Source of the DNA: Pseudomonadales bacterium
GTDB taxonomy: Bacteria > Pseudomonadota > Gammaproteobacteria > Pseudomonadales > Azotimanducaceae
DNA: 64,000 nucleotides
Reading direction: 5' to 3'
NCBI GenBank assembly: GCA_011525295.1
Contig: WTGV01000032.1
Location: 87,671-151,670 of the forward strand
This document shows positions 29,873 to 37,816 of the stretch, in pieces. The translations under genes were made by a program, and so were the position numbers. The notes below the pieces were generated by a model. It saw only the letters and a list, made by a program, of their open reading frames with translations, did not search any database and was not told the DNA's origin. Positions within the stretch are counted from its first letter, which is position 1. Each line of letters opens with the position of its first letter.

Positions 29873-31879
29873 ATCAGACTGACAGAAGAACTCATGCTGT
29901 TGGTGCTCGATGAACAGAGCGGATTCATCGAACTTTCAGACAGTTGGGATTTCGCATGCGTAGTCGCAGGTTCAGTGATCGCTGATTTGGCCCTAGCCTA
30001 TCGGATTGATACCGACTTAGAAAAACTGCGATTAATTGATGCGTCGCCGACTGGCGACCCAATACTCGACGAAACATTGAACGAAATCGCAGCCGAAGAG
30101 CGAGTATTCAGCACTCAATACTGGATTGAGAAGAATACGCGTAGGACCGAAAGAGTTGTCGAAGATTTGCTGGAACGATTAGTTGAGAACGACATTTTGC
30201 AGTATGAAATAGGAGGTTTTTGGGAACTCTCGAGTTCAGTCGCGAGTTCTCGTTCATATGAGAGTTCCGAAGGCGCGAGTCTTCAAGAAGCAAAATCGAG
30301 GATCTTGAATGTGATCCTGAACGACGAAATTCCTACACCTCGAGATGTTCTCCTAATTTCGCTGCTACACAGTTGCCAATTCATGAAGTTACTCCTCACG
30401 GAAGAAGACTATCTTGAGAAATTAGATCGAATTGAGCTACTCGCGGGAGCGGACTTAATCGGTCAGTCCATCGCCAAGTCCATTCAACAAACTTCCCTTC
30501 TTCCTCGTCCGCGCGCGAAGATAGGAATGGCCAGCATTCCTAAAGTTAAATGGCTCGACCTGTTAAGCGAGAAAGGATTTCACCGAGGCAATCTTCCATT
30601 AGGTTTGTGCGGCGTGCACAGGAAATACGGACCTGTTATTCAGACTCCAATTAAATTTGGAAAGTCTCGTGCGATATTGATTACAGGACCGGAAGTGAAT
30701 CGATGGGTCAACAAGTACGGACGTCTGTATTTACGGACTCGAGACTACATCAATGATTTCGCGGCCGTATTTGGCGCTGCTCGAGTCATGCCGGGGATGG
30801 ACGGAGCGGAACACTATCGTCTACGGAAGTCGACGCGCGCAGCTTATTCCAGAAACGCGTTGGTTCAAACTTTACCCGAACTTTATCAAATAATTCGGAC
30901 TACACTACCTGAATGGGACAACAACGAAGCACACGTTGCGGCGAAAAAGTTCTGTAACTACATGAGCTATCAAGTGGCCCATCTTTTCATTGGCGTCGAT
31001 TGTGCGTCGTATGTAGACGATCTTTTGGCATACAAAGATCGGGCACTGACGGTGCACGTGCAAAAAGCTCTTCCCAAGTGGACGTTAAACACACCAAAGA
31101 TGAAGCGAGCGAGGAAACTTGTACCGAAGCTTCTCAACTCAATTAAATCTGCTCATACCCCTGCTTTACGTGAGGGGAAACCTCAAGACATCGCTGACGC
31201 GTTTATGGAACTTCATCGCCAAGATCCGCAGTTTTTGCCAGAAACTGACCTCGCGTTTCCTTTTGCAGCAGGTCTGGTCGCTAGTCTATACATGGGTAAC
31301 GCACTGGCGTTTTCCATTTACAACATGATCAAGCACCCCGATGTCTATGAACGGGTTGCAGCAGAGGGCGAAGCACTGTTTGCTAACGGCGGAGTCCCAG
31401 ATGCAAAAGAATTTGAAGGAGACAAAGTTGATGTCGCTCGACGCGTATTCCTCGAATCAGAACGTCTCTATCCCGTGATACCCGTTCAGCTTCGAACGGT
31501 GATGAACCGGTGTATAGTCGCGGGAGTCGAGCTAGAACCTCGCACGCTCGTAATGATTGGACACACTGGCACCCATTACATGGAGGAATTTTTTAAGAAT
31601 CCACTTGAATTCGATATTGACAGGTTTCTACCTGGACGAGAGGAGCACTTACAAGCTGGCGTATATGTTCCATACGGACTTGGAACGCACCACTGTTTGG
31701 GTCATCGCTATCTTGAACTGCAAGCCATCATCAATCTGCTCTTTTTCGCGTATCACTTTGAACTAGAGTTAGTTCCATCAAACTACAAGATGAGGATCAA
31801 TCCTCTATCCAACTTGTCGCCAAGTAAGAAGATGAAGATTCGCGTCGCTAAGGTGAAGCATCCGATTCCGAAAGTTTGA
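29873..31879 (+). CDS. GPP34 (Golgi phosphoprotein 3-like) domain fused to cytochrome P450
   Basis: Residues of about 1-215 match the GPP34 fold: LTEELMLLVLDEQSG at the start, VAGSVIADLALAYRI, then SPTGDPILDETL. In eukaryotes GPP34 binds phosphoinositide at Golgi membranes. From about residue 225 a P450 follows, with the ExxR pair in ESERLYP and the haem ligand in YGLGTHHCLGHRY. The I-helix region (AAGLVASLYMGNALAF) lacks the usual acid-threonine pair. The nearest ATG is at 29894, 29 bases from the AAGGAGG site, and it would cut into the GPP34 start; the in-frame ATC at 29873 sits 8 bases after that site and restores IRLTEEL, so I place the start there with caution. Its place beside the sterol genes suggests a lipid substrate. 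Confidence 0.82.
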   Translation: MRLTEELMLLVLDEQSGFIELSDSWDFACVVAGSVIADLALAYRIDTDLEKLRLIDASPTGDPILDETLNEIAAEERVFSTQYWIEKNTRRTERVVEDLLERLVENDILQYEIGGFWELSSSVASSRSYESSEGASLQEAKSRILNVILNDEIPTPRDVLLISLLHSCQFMKLLLTEEDYLEKLDRIELLAGADLIGQSIAKSIQQTSLLPRPRAKIGMASIPKVKWLDLLSEKGFHRGNLPLGLCGVHRKYGPVIQTPIKFGKSRAILITGPEVNRWVNKYGRLYLRTRDYINDFAAVFGAARVMPGMDGAEHYRLRKSTRAAYSRNALVQTLPELYQIIRTTLPEWDNNEAHVAAKKFCNYMSYQVAHLFIGVDCASYVDDLLAYKDRALTVHVQKALPKWTLNTPKMKRARKLVPKLLNSIKSAHTPALREGKPQDIADAFMELHRQDPQFLPETDLAFPFAAGLVASLYMGNALAFSIYNMIKHPDVYERVAAEGEALFANGGVPDAKEFEGDKVDVARRVFLESERLYPVIPVQLRTVMNRCIVAGVELEPRTLVMIGHTGTHYMEEFFKNPLEFDIDRFLPGREEHLQAGVYVPYGLGTHHCLGHRYLELQAIINLLFFAYHFELELVPSNYKMRINPLSNLSPSKKMKIRVAKVKHPIPKV

Positions 31880-31943
31880 GAACTCTACGAGTTCGCAACG
31901 AAGTCAGATTATTGCACGGCGCGAATAGTTAGAGCCTTCGGTT

Positions 31944-32990
31944 CTATCCGGACTCTGGCTTTCTCGCAAGGAAACAGTACAGCGGCGTGTATATACCCGA
32001 CTTACCACCGGCGACATATGCATCAGCCTGTCTGTCAAGTAGCTCAATGACACGCCAGCTGTCCTTAGGAAACATACCAACAACCTCAGCCAGACGAACT
32101 CCGCCAGCAAGTGTGGATCGACCACCGGGAACTCTGAGCCATGAACGAAGAGAGGAGGTGAGACCCTCCATCGGCTGATACCAAGACACACTAGAAGCAT
32201 TCTCCACTTCTTGATCGGCCGCTTCAACTATCTCAAATCCAACGGCTTCCAAAGCGCGGTTCACCTCTTCAAACTTGAAGAGGTCGCTCAAAGCGAGAGT
32301 GAACTTAATCTCGTCTCTGATTGCGCAGTGCTGCTCGTCTTCAAGCTCAAAAACGTTCGTTAGACACATCTCTTGACCCCAAAACAACGCTCCGGGTTTC
32401 AATACTCGAAAAATCTCTGCATAAGCACGTTCTTTATCGGGGGCGTAACAAGTTGATTCGATCGCATATCCTGCATCCAAAGAACCAGCATCAATAGAAG
32501 TCATGTCCATGAAATTGCATTTGCGATATTCAGTTAAGTGGTCGAGTCCTGTCTCAGTTGTCTTTAGTTTGGCTTTTTCTAGTTGTTGCTCATTGTTATT
32601 AATGCCAAGTACTTTTGCACCAGATTCTTTTGCAACTCTTCGCAACGGACCTCCCAACCCACACCCTACATCAATGACGTTCAGGCCTTCTCGAAGCTCT
32701 AACTTCTTGATCATGTGCCTTTGATGACGCACGATAGCCTCTTCTAAAGTCTCATCCGGTGCAATAGGAGCGAAGTGCAAGGATTCGTTCCAACCAAATT
32801 GCATCAATTCGGTAAATAGATCGTAGTATTCGCTAACGGTCTCAGTGTGATCGTACGTGTCATCCTGTGTCTTGGCTTGTTCACGTCGTTCTAGCCAGCT
32901 TTCATATCGTTTCAAACTGTCAGAAACATTTAAGTCGCCAAACGATTCGCGCAGGTTCTTGGGAAGTTTCAACAAATCAGAGGGTTTCAT
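31944..32990 (-). CDS. Sterol C-24 methyltransferase homologue 1 (ERG6/SMT family)
   Basis: SAM-dependent methyltransferase of 348 residues resembling sterol 24-C-methyltransferase. Sterol-specific features are the N-terminal block YYDLFTELMQFGWNESLHFAP, the counterpart of YEYGWGSSFHF in yeast Erg6, the SAM motif VIDVGCGLGGPLRR, and YAIESTCYAPDKERAYAEIFRVLKPG, close to the Erg6 YAIEATCHAP block. The C-terminal part carries a sterol-methyltransferase-like extension. These enzymes add a methyl group to the C-24 double bond of the sterol side chain, or to a 24-alkylidene in a second round. The gene is followed at its 3' side by the convergent GPP34-P450 and preceded by an alpha/beta hydrolase on the same strand. 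Regiospecificity cannot be read from the sequence. Confidence 0.88.
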   Translation of the reverse strand: MKPSDLLKLPKNLRESFGDLNVSDSLKRYESWLERREQAKTQDDTYDHTETVSEYYDLFTELMQFGWNESLHFAPIAPDETLEEAIVRHQRHMIKKLELREGLNVIDVGCGLGGPLRRVAKESGAKVLGINNNEQQLEKAKLKTTETGLDHLTEYRKCNFMDMTSIDAGSLDAGYAIESTCYAPDKERAYAEIFRVLKPGALFWGQEMCLTNVFELEDEQHCAIRDEIKFTLALSDLFKFEEVNRALEAVGFEIVEAADQEVENASSVSWYQPMEGLTSSLRSWLRVPGGRSTLAGGVRLAEVVGMFPKDSWRVIELLDRQADAYVAGGKSGIYTPLYCFLARKPESG

Positions 32991-33091
32991 GGGATCGGAG
33001 TTAACTCATCAGCTAGAGCTGACATCAAAGAACTGGTGCTGCCTCAAGTCGAAAACTCGCACACTAACGAAATTCATGTATTCTTCGACAA

Positions 33092-33889
33092 TTACGAGTC
33101 TATATCGTCGAAGTTTTCTATCAACCATTGCTTCATCTTATGCAAGTTCCGACCAAAGACAAAGTAGTGGTTTGAATCGTCAGTAACAATTTCCGCCTGA
33201 GGGATCTTTTCAATTACACGTTCTGTTTCCTTTGGATAAATGATCTCGTCCTCTGTCGAGTAGATAACTAAAACTTTATCGGGAAGGGAGTCGAGTTTCT
33301 TTCGAGTGTCATACTTATGCCGCACCACAAAACGCAAGGGGACCATGCGCAGTACACTGCGATTTGCCACGTGCGCCAACGAACGAAAAGGGCTGATGAG
33401 AATCAATCCAGCAATGTTCGAATCCACGATACGTATAGCCACGGCACTCCCGATACTATCGCCCATCAATATTACCGGACGATCGGGGAATCGATGTCGT
33501 ACCATTTGAAGAGTGATCTTGGCATCGGCGAGAGCAGTTTTCTCGGACGGTCTGCCATCGCTCTTTCCGTGCCCGCGATAGTTAGGTAGTACAGCGGGAA
33601 CCTTCAGTCGATCCAGCGCGTGCGTATATCCCACAGAATCTTCCTTTCTGCCGGCAAAAAAGAGGAGCACAGGACCGGGTGCAGACTCATTTACGATGTA
33701 GCCTCGAGACTTGATACCTCTTTTTTCATCAACAACAATCTCATATTCGACCGACGAACGCGCGGGCATTCTGTCTTCATCAGTGACGGGTCGGTATATG
33801 ACTAGTCCTTGGATACCCCACAAGACTGCACAGACCAGTAAATAAAGTTTACCCAAGGCTCGCCCCAACTGTCTCAGTTTGCGTCCCAT
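33092..33889 (-). CDS. Membrane-anchored alpha/beta hydrolase
   Basis: Serine hydrolase of 265 residues. An N-terminal hydrophobic segment (LGKLYLLVCAVLWGIQGLVIY) should anchor it in the inner membrane. The nucleophile elbow is GDSIGS, the acid lies in YSTEDEIIYP and the histidine in DDSNHYFVF, a complete triad. Overall pattern (NYRGHGKSDGRPSE, LISPFRSLAHVA) resembles the ABHD13/BEM46 group. It is 101 bases upstream of the first sterol methyltransferase gene on the same strand, so the two may be co-transcribed. Hydrolysis of a sterol or lipid ester is a guess from context only. Confidence 0.83.
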   Translation of the reverse strand: MGRKLRQLGRALGKLYLLVCAVLWGIQGLVIYRPVTDEDRMPARSSVEYEIVVDEKRGIKSRGYIVNESAPGPVLLFFAGRKEDSVGYTHALDRLKVPAVLPNYRGHGKSDGRPSEKTALADAKITLQMVRHRFPDRPVILMGDSIGSAVAIRIVDSNIAGLILISPFRSLAHVANRSVLRMVPLRFVVRHKYDTRKKLDSLPDKVLVIYSTEDEIIYPKETERVIEKIPQAEIVTDDSNHYFVFGRNLHKMKQWLIENFDDIDS

Positions 33890-34528
33890 AGGACCTCACT
33901 TGTTGAATTGTGTGTTTTAACTATCACTTGGACTGTATGAAGTGCAGTTTGTTTTAGGATTGATTGGTGTGCACTGATTCTAAGTAAAGTAAGCATAAAT
34001 TTCTCTGTTGTGTCAACGTATCGCGTTGTCGTTTCAGGCGAGCACGCGAATTAACAAATATCACGGAGTCTAAGCACTTGTTATGAGAGTAAAATACTTG
34101 ATTAAAATAAACAAATCGCCTACTGGAAACGCAGTCTTGAACAAAAAAACGATGTTGGGTAAGTTTGAGTTCATGAATTGTGTACACAACCTTGAAGACG
34201 AAGTAACCTAACGTTTCTAAGCTAGACTGACGTCTTTGGGACGATTCAATTTTTGATGGACAAGCTCGCGTCGTTGATGTTAAAAGTAGTGTTGAACTTC
34301 TGATTCTTTTTGAGCGAGTTGAACTTCACGAACCACCTTACAGAAAGAACATTCAACTGAGCGTTGCGGGTGTTCTCTTACCATGTAGCAATGACTAGAA
34401 CCAGACATTCTTCAATGACGATCGCATCAGTAGATTTGGTATTTAGTCTAATTCGATGTCTAGTCCCCAACGCTTAATGATTTCGATGATAAATGAACTG
34501 GATTGAAGTGGATAGGAGCTGCGATTAG
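33890..34528. promoter_or_regulatory. Divergent control region of the sterol genes
   Basis: These 640 bases separate the leftward hydrolase/methyltransferase pair from the rightward five-gene sterol operon and must contain both promoters. A ribosome-site-like TAGGAG near 34513 serves the GTG of the first operon gene. I see no clear operator, RNA gene or terminator. Confidence 0.4.
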
Positions 34529-35629
34529 GTGGAGTCTTCGTCAACACCCGTTCTTGTGACGGGTTCATCTGGCCATGTGGGCGCAAATCTTGTGCGTCGA
34601 CTCATCCGGGACGGTATTAATGTACGGGTCCTGTTGCGACGCGATTTCAGAAACGAGGCTTTGGAAGGACTCGATGTGGAACGAGCTTATGGAGATATCC
34701 GAGACCTCGATTCGACACGACAAGCGATGGCCGGCTGCCAGTCAATCTATCATTGCGCGGCGAAGATATCAACGATTGACGGGAATCTGGCTCACAAGCG
34801 AGAAATCTTTGAATGCAATGTTCTCGGGACCCGTAATGTGCTTCAGGCCGCGCGGGAAACCGATGCGGGTAGGGTGGTTGTGACCGGATCCTTCAGTGCA
34901 GTTGGGTACGACCTAGACGATCCCTCTGCCCCGAGCGACGAGACTATGCAGTTCTATCCCATGGAACGAACTATGCCTTACGAACGAAGCAAGGTGCTCG
35001 TAGAACATGAATGTCTAAAGGCGGTCGCTCTCGGTCAGGATGTCGTCATCGCGACATGTTGCGCGGTAGTGGGCGGAGCGGATTATCTTCCCTCACGACT
35101 AGGCACTACGCTCTGCAAATACACCAGTGGTAAGGTCCGCGCGTACGTGGACGGGGGATTTGCATTTGTTGCCGCTCGAGACATTGTCGAAGGACATGTG
35201 TTGTGCATGCATAAGGGTCGTACCGGGCATAAATACATCTTTGCGTCAGAGTACAAAACGATATCGGATATTCTGGATTTATACGAGGAGGTGTCGGGTA
35301 TACCTCGACCACGCCGTCGTATTCCTACTCCTATAATGTATGTCTTTTCTGAAGTAGCTAGCTTCTACTTGAGCCGTTTTCACCCGAACTTTCAGCAACG
35401 CTTCACTCCGGGCGCAATACGTCTACTCAAAAAGAGAAGACACGCTAGTATAGACAAGGCGAAACAGGAACTTGGGTATCAACCAACGAGCATTCGCGAC
35501 GCGGTGCAGGAAGCATACGAATTTCACTACGCACGCGGCTCCATTACGAACCCCCGCGCTCAGCGCCCAGTAGTTAGCCTCGAATCAACGGATGAAATAC
35601 GAACCAAGGATGGAAAACAGACTTCATGA
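34529..35629 (+). CDS. SdmB-like NAD(P)-dependent sterol dehydrogenase/reductase (3beta-HSD family)
   Basis: Extended short-chain dehydrogenase of 366 residues. The dinucleotide motif VTGSSGHVGANL is at residues 10-21 and the catalytic pair YxxxK is Tyr151/Lys155. It resembles 3-beta-hydroxysteroid dehydrogenase/C-4 decarboxylase proteins (ERG26 group) and the reductase SdmB, which with the Rieske enzyme SdmA removes a C-4 methyl group from sterols in Methylococcus. Start is a GTG after TAGGAG. It heads the operon and overlaps the Rieske gene by four bases, exactly the pairing expected for an SdmB/SdmA system. Expected role: oxidise the C-3 hydroxyl and help lose the C-4 carboxylate; assignment by family and context. 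Confidence 0.87.
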   Translation: MESSSTPVLVTGSSGHVGANLVRRLIRDGINVRVLLRRDFRNEALEGLDVERAYGDIRDLDSTRQAMAGCQSIYHCAAKISTIDGNLAHKREIFECNVLGTRNVLQAARETDAGRVVVTGSFSAVGYDLDDPSAPSDETMQFYPMERTMPYERSKVLVEHECLKAVALGQDVVIATCCAVVGGADYLPSRLGTTLCKYTSGKVRAYVDGGFAFVAARDIVEGHVLCMHKGRTGHKYIFASEYKTISDILDLYEEVSGIPRPRRRIPTPIMYVFSEVASFYLSRFHPNFQQRFTPGAIRLLKKRRHASIDKAKQELGYQPTSIRDAVQEAYEFHYARGSITNPRAQRPVVSLESTDEIRTKDGKQTS

Positions 35630-36735
35630 TTAACGGAAATAATCGTCCTCCACCCAAATTTGAAGAAGCTACTCGATTGCGCCAACAAGCGCGTGCCTCG
35701 GGTATGGACCCGAATTACTGGTTTGCAGTCGAGGAAGTACGTCGCATCAAACCAGGGTCCGTAGTGGAAATAGTTTTCTGGAAACACTCAATCGCACTCT
35801 TTCGGACCAAAAGCGGAGAGTTTCACGCCGTTGAGAATCGCTGTGCCCATCGCCAGATAAAGCTTTCTTTAGGTAGCGTTGAAGATTGTCGCCTAGTTTG
35901 CGCGTACCACGGCTGGGAATACGATGGTAGTGGTCGATGCGTTGAAATTCCGCATGATCGATTTGGTCGAAGCTTTCCGAAACTCACCCTGAAGACTTAC
36001 CCGGTCAAGGTACGGTACGGCTTGGTTTGGTTGTTTCCGGGAGATCCCAAGCTGGCAGAACAGCAACAGATTCCGGAAATCCCCGAACTCGAAAGCCCGA
36101 AACCATGGACTTGCGTGCCTTTGGCGTACACCTGGTCGGCTCATCACTCAATGGTAATTGACAATGTCAGTGACTTTACGCACGCGCACTTGCATAGACG
36201 TTATCGACCCTTTGATGGTGCCGACTTGACGCGATGCGAAACGATTGACGACCGGGTTCACGTGGCTTACGATTCAAACGTCGGTCGTGGAAAAATTTCG
36301 GGTCGCTTTGTCGAACACGACAAGATCAACACCAGTCACATAGAACTTTGCTACGAATATCCATATCAATGGTCCAATACCGATGATTGGATCAAGCACT
36401 GGTTGTTCTTGCTCCCCATAGATGAAAGAACCACTCGATGTTTTTTCTTGTTCTACTTCAAATCCCTGAAGATTCCACTGCTGCCTCTGCGGATTCCGCG
36501 TTTTGCGATGAAATTCGTTATGAAGACTTCAAATCACTTTCTGATCGGGCCACTGCTTGATCAGGATCGATCCGCGGTCGAAGCGGAACAGATAGCATAT
36601 GAGCAACATTGGGACGCGCCGCTAGTGGAACTGAATCCAGCAGTAATTGCGTTCCAGAAGCTCACTGTACAGAAGTGGCGCGATTGCCTAGAACGTGAAC
36701 AGAAGACAGAACCAATCGCTCGATCCAGAGGCTAG
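35626..36735 (+). CDS. SdmA-like Rieske non-haem iron oxygenase (sterol C-4 demethylation)
   Basis: Rieske oxygenase of 369 residues. The [2Fe-2S] ligands are Cys73, His75, Cys92 and His95 in NRCAHRQ and CAYHGWEYD. The mononuclear iron site lies in DNVSDFTHAHLH, with Asp183, His186 and His190 as likely ligands. Known SdmA oxidises one C-4 methyl of a 4,4-dimethylsterol stepwise to a carboxylic acid. Translation is coupled to the upstream SdmB-like gene (ATGA overlap), and the C-14 reductase starts two bases after its stop. A reductase/ferredoxin partner is not in the window. Other Rieske steroid enzymes such as KshA are similar, but the neighbours favour C-4 demethylation. Confidence 0.87.
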   Translation: MINGNNRPPPKFEEATRLRQQARASGMDPNYWFAVEEVRRIKPGSVVEIVFWKHSIALFRTKSGEFHAVENRCAHRQIKLSLGSVEDCRLVCAYHGWEYDGSGRCVEIPHDRFGRSFPKLTLKTYPVKVRYGLVWLFPGDPKLAEQQQIPEIPELESPKPWTCVPLAYTWSAHHSMVIDNVSDFTHAHLHRRYRPFDGADLTRCETIDDRVHVAYDSNVGRGKISGRFVEHDKINTSHIELCYEYPYQWSNTDDWIKHWLFLLPIDERTTRCFFLFYFKSLKIPLLPLRIPRFAMKFVMKTSNHFLIGPLLDQDRSAVEAEQIAYEQHWDAPLVELNPAVIAFQKLTVQKWRDCLEREQKTEPIARSRG

Positions 36736-36737
36736 TC

Positions 36738-37808
36738 ATGGTGCTCACTAGCAGTTCAATGTTACAAGCGGTGTTAGCGGTCATCGGTTTCCTCGCTTTT
36801 CTCATTGTTGGATCCATACTACTTCCAGGGCGAAGAATTGAACGGGCGCAAACTGGAGGTGTTCCCCGAATCTTCAAATTGAATGGACTAGCGTTGTTTC
36901 TCACCACTGCACTCGTAGTAGGTATCTGCCAGGCGATGAGTTGGTTTTCGTTATCGTTTCTATACAACCACTTTATCGCGCTGCTCATTTGTGCAAACGT
37001 TCTTGCGTTTGCGCTCTCGGGTTGGTTATATTGGCGAGGTTCCCCTGATCCAGATGCTTCAAAGGGATTCCTGCAGGGATTTTTCTTCGGAAGAGAACTT
37101 AATCCGGGCATACTCGGAATGGACCTGAAGTTCTTCAGCTATCGCCCGTCATTGATAGCACTAGCGCTTTTCAATGTCTCGTTCGCAGTCGCGCAGTACG
37201 AGATTTACGGCGAACTGTCTCTTGCGATGATTCTTTATCAGATCTTCACCTTTGCGTACGTATTCAATTACTTTCAGTTCGAGTATGGGATGGTCCACAC
37301 TTGGGACATCGTAAGCGAACGATTCGGTTGGATGTTGGTTTGGGGAAATTTTGTTCTGGTTCCGTTTTTCTATTGCGTCGCTGGCTTGATATTGGTGCAC
37401 GCCGAAGGAGACTTGTCGTTGTTTTTTGCGATATTTCTTGGCGTTTTGTACGTGTTCGGTTTCTGGTTGTTCCGCGGGGCTAATGAGCAGAAACACCGCT
37501 TCAAACAGGATGAAAATACCATGATTTGGGGACGTCCAGCCGAGACTTTGGATGGACGATTACTCGTTTCGGGATTTTGGGGCATCGGTCGGCATCTCAA
37601 CTACACGGGCGAGATTTGTGTTTATTTAGCATTTGTTCTCACGGTTGGCTTCGAGTCTTGGATTCCCTATTTGTTGCTAGTCTGGTTAGTAGGGTTGCTT
37701 TGGCATCGGTCGTGGCGCGACGAAAGACGATGTCGTAAGAAGTACGGCGAGCTCTGGGATCGATACGTCGAGCGCGCGCGCTTTTCGATGATTCCTTTCG
37801 TTCACTAA
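36738..37808 (+). CDS. Sterol C-14(15) reductase, ERG24/ERG4 family membrane protein
   Basis: Multi-pass membrane reductase of 356 residues with about nine hydrophobic segments. The family signatures are clear: GRELNPG (counterpart of G.ELNPR), LLVSGFWGIGRHLNYTGE near residue 275, and the C-terminal HRSWRDERRCRKKYGELWDRY. The family uses NADPH to reduce the C-14(15) double bond left by CYP51, while relatives reduce C-7 or C-24(28). Position directly before CYP51 in the operon favours the C-14 reaction. Starts two bases after the Rieske gene and ends eight bases before CYP51. Confidence 0.9.
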   Translation: MVLTSSSMLQAVLAVIGFLAFLIVGSILLPGRRIERAQTGGVPRIFKLNGLALFLTTALVVGICQAMSWFSLSFLYNHFIALLICANVLAFALSGWLYWRGSPDPDASKGFLQGFFFGRELNPGILGMDLKFFSYRPSLIALALFNVSFAVAQYEIYGELSLAMILYQIFTFAYVFNYFQFEYGMVHTWDIVSERFGWMLVWGNFVLVPFFYCVAGLILVHAEGDLSLFFAIFLGVLYVFGFWLFRGANEQKHRFKQDENTMIWGRPAETLDGRLLVSGFWGIGRHLNYTGEICVYLAFVLTVGFESWIPYLLLVWLVGLLWHRSWRDERRCRKKYGELWDRYVERARFSMIPFVH

Positions 37809-37816
37809 GACTCATC

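Noticed and set aside
31880..31894. Inverted repeat GAACTC-TAC-GAGTTC after the GPP34-P450 gene as a terminator
   Set aside because: No T run follows on either strand and the stem is AT/GC mixed and short; too weak to call.
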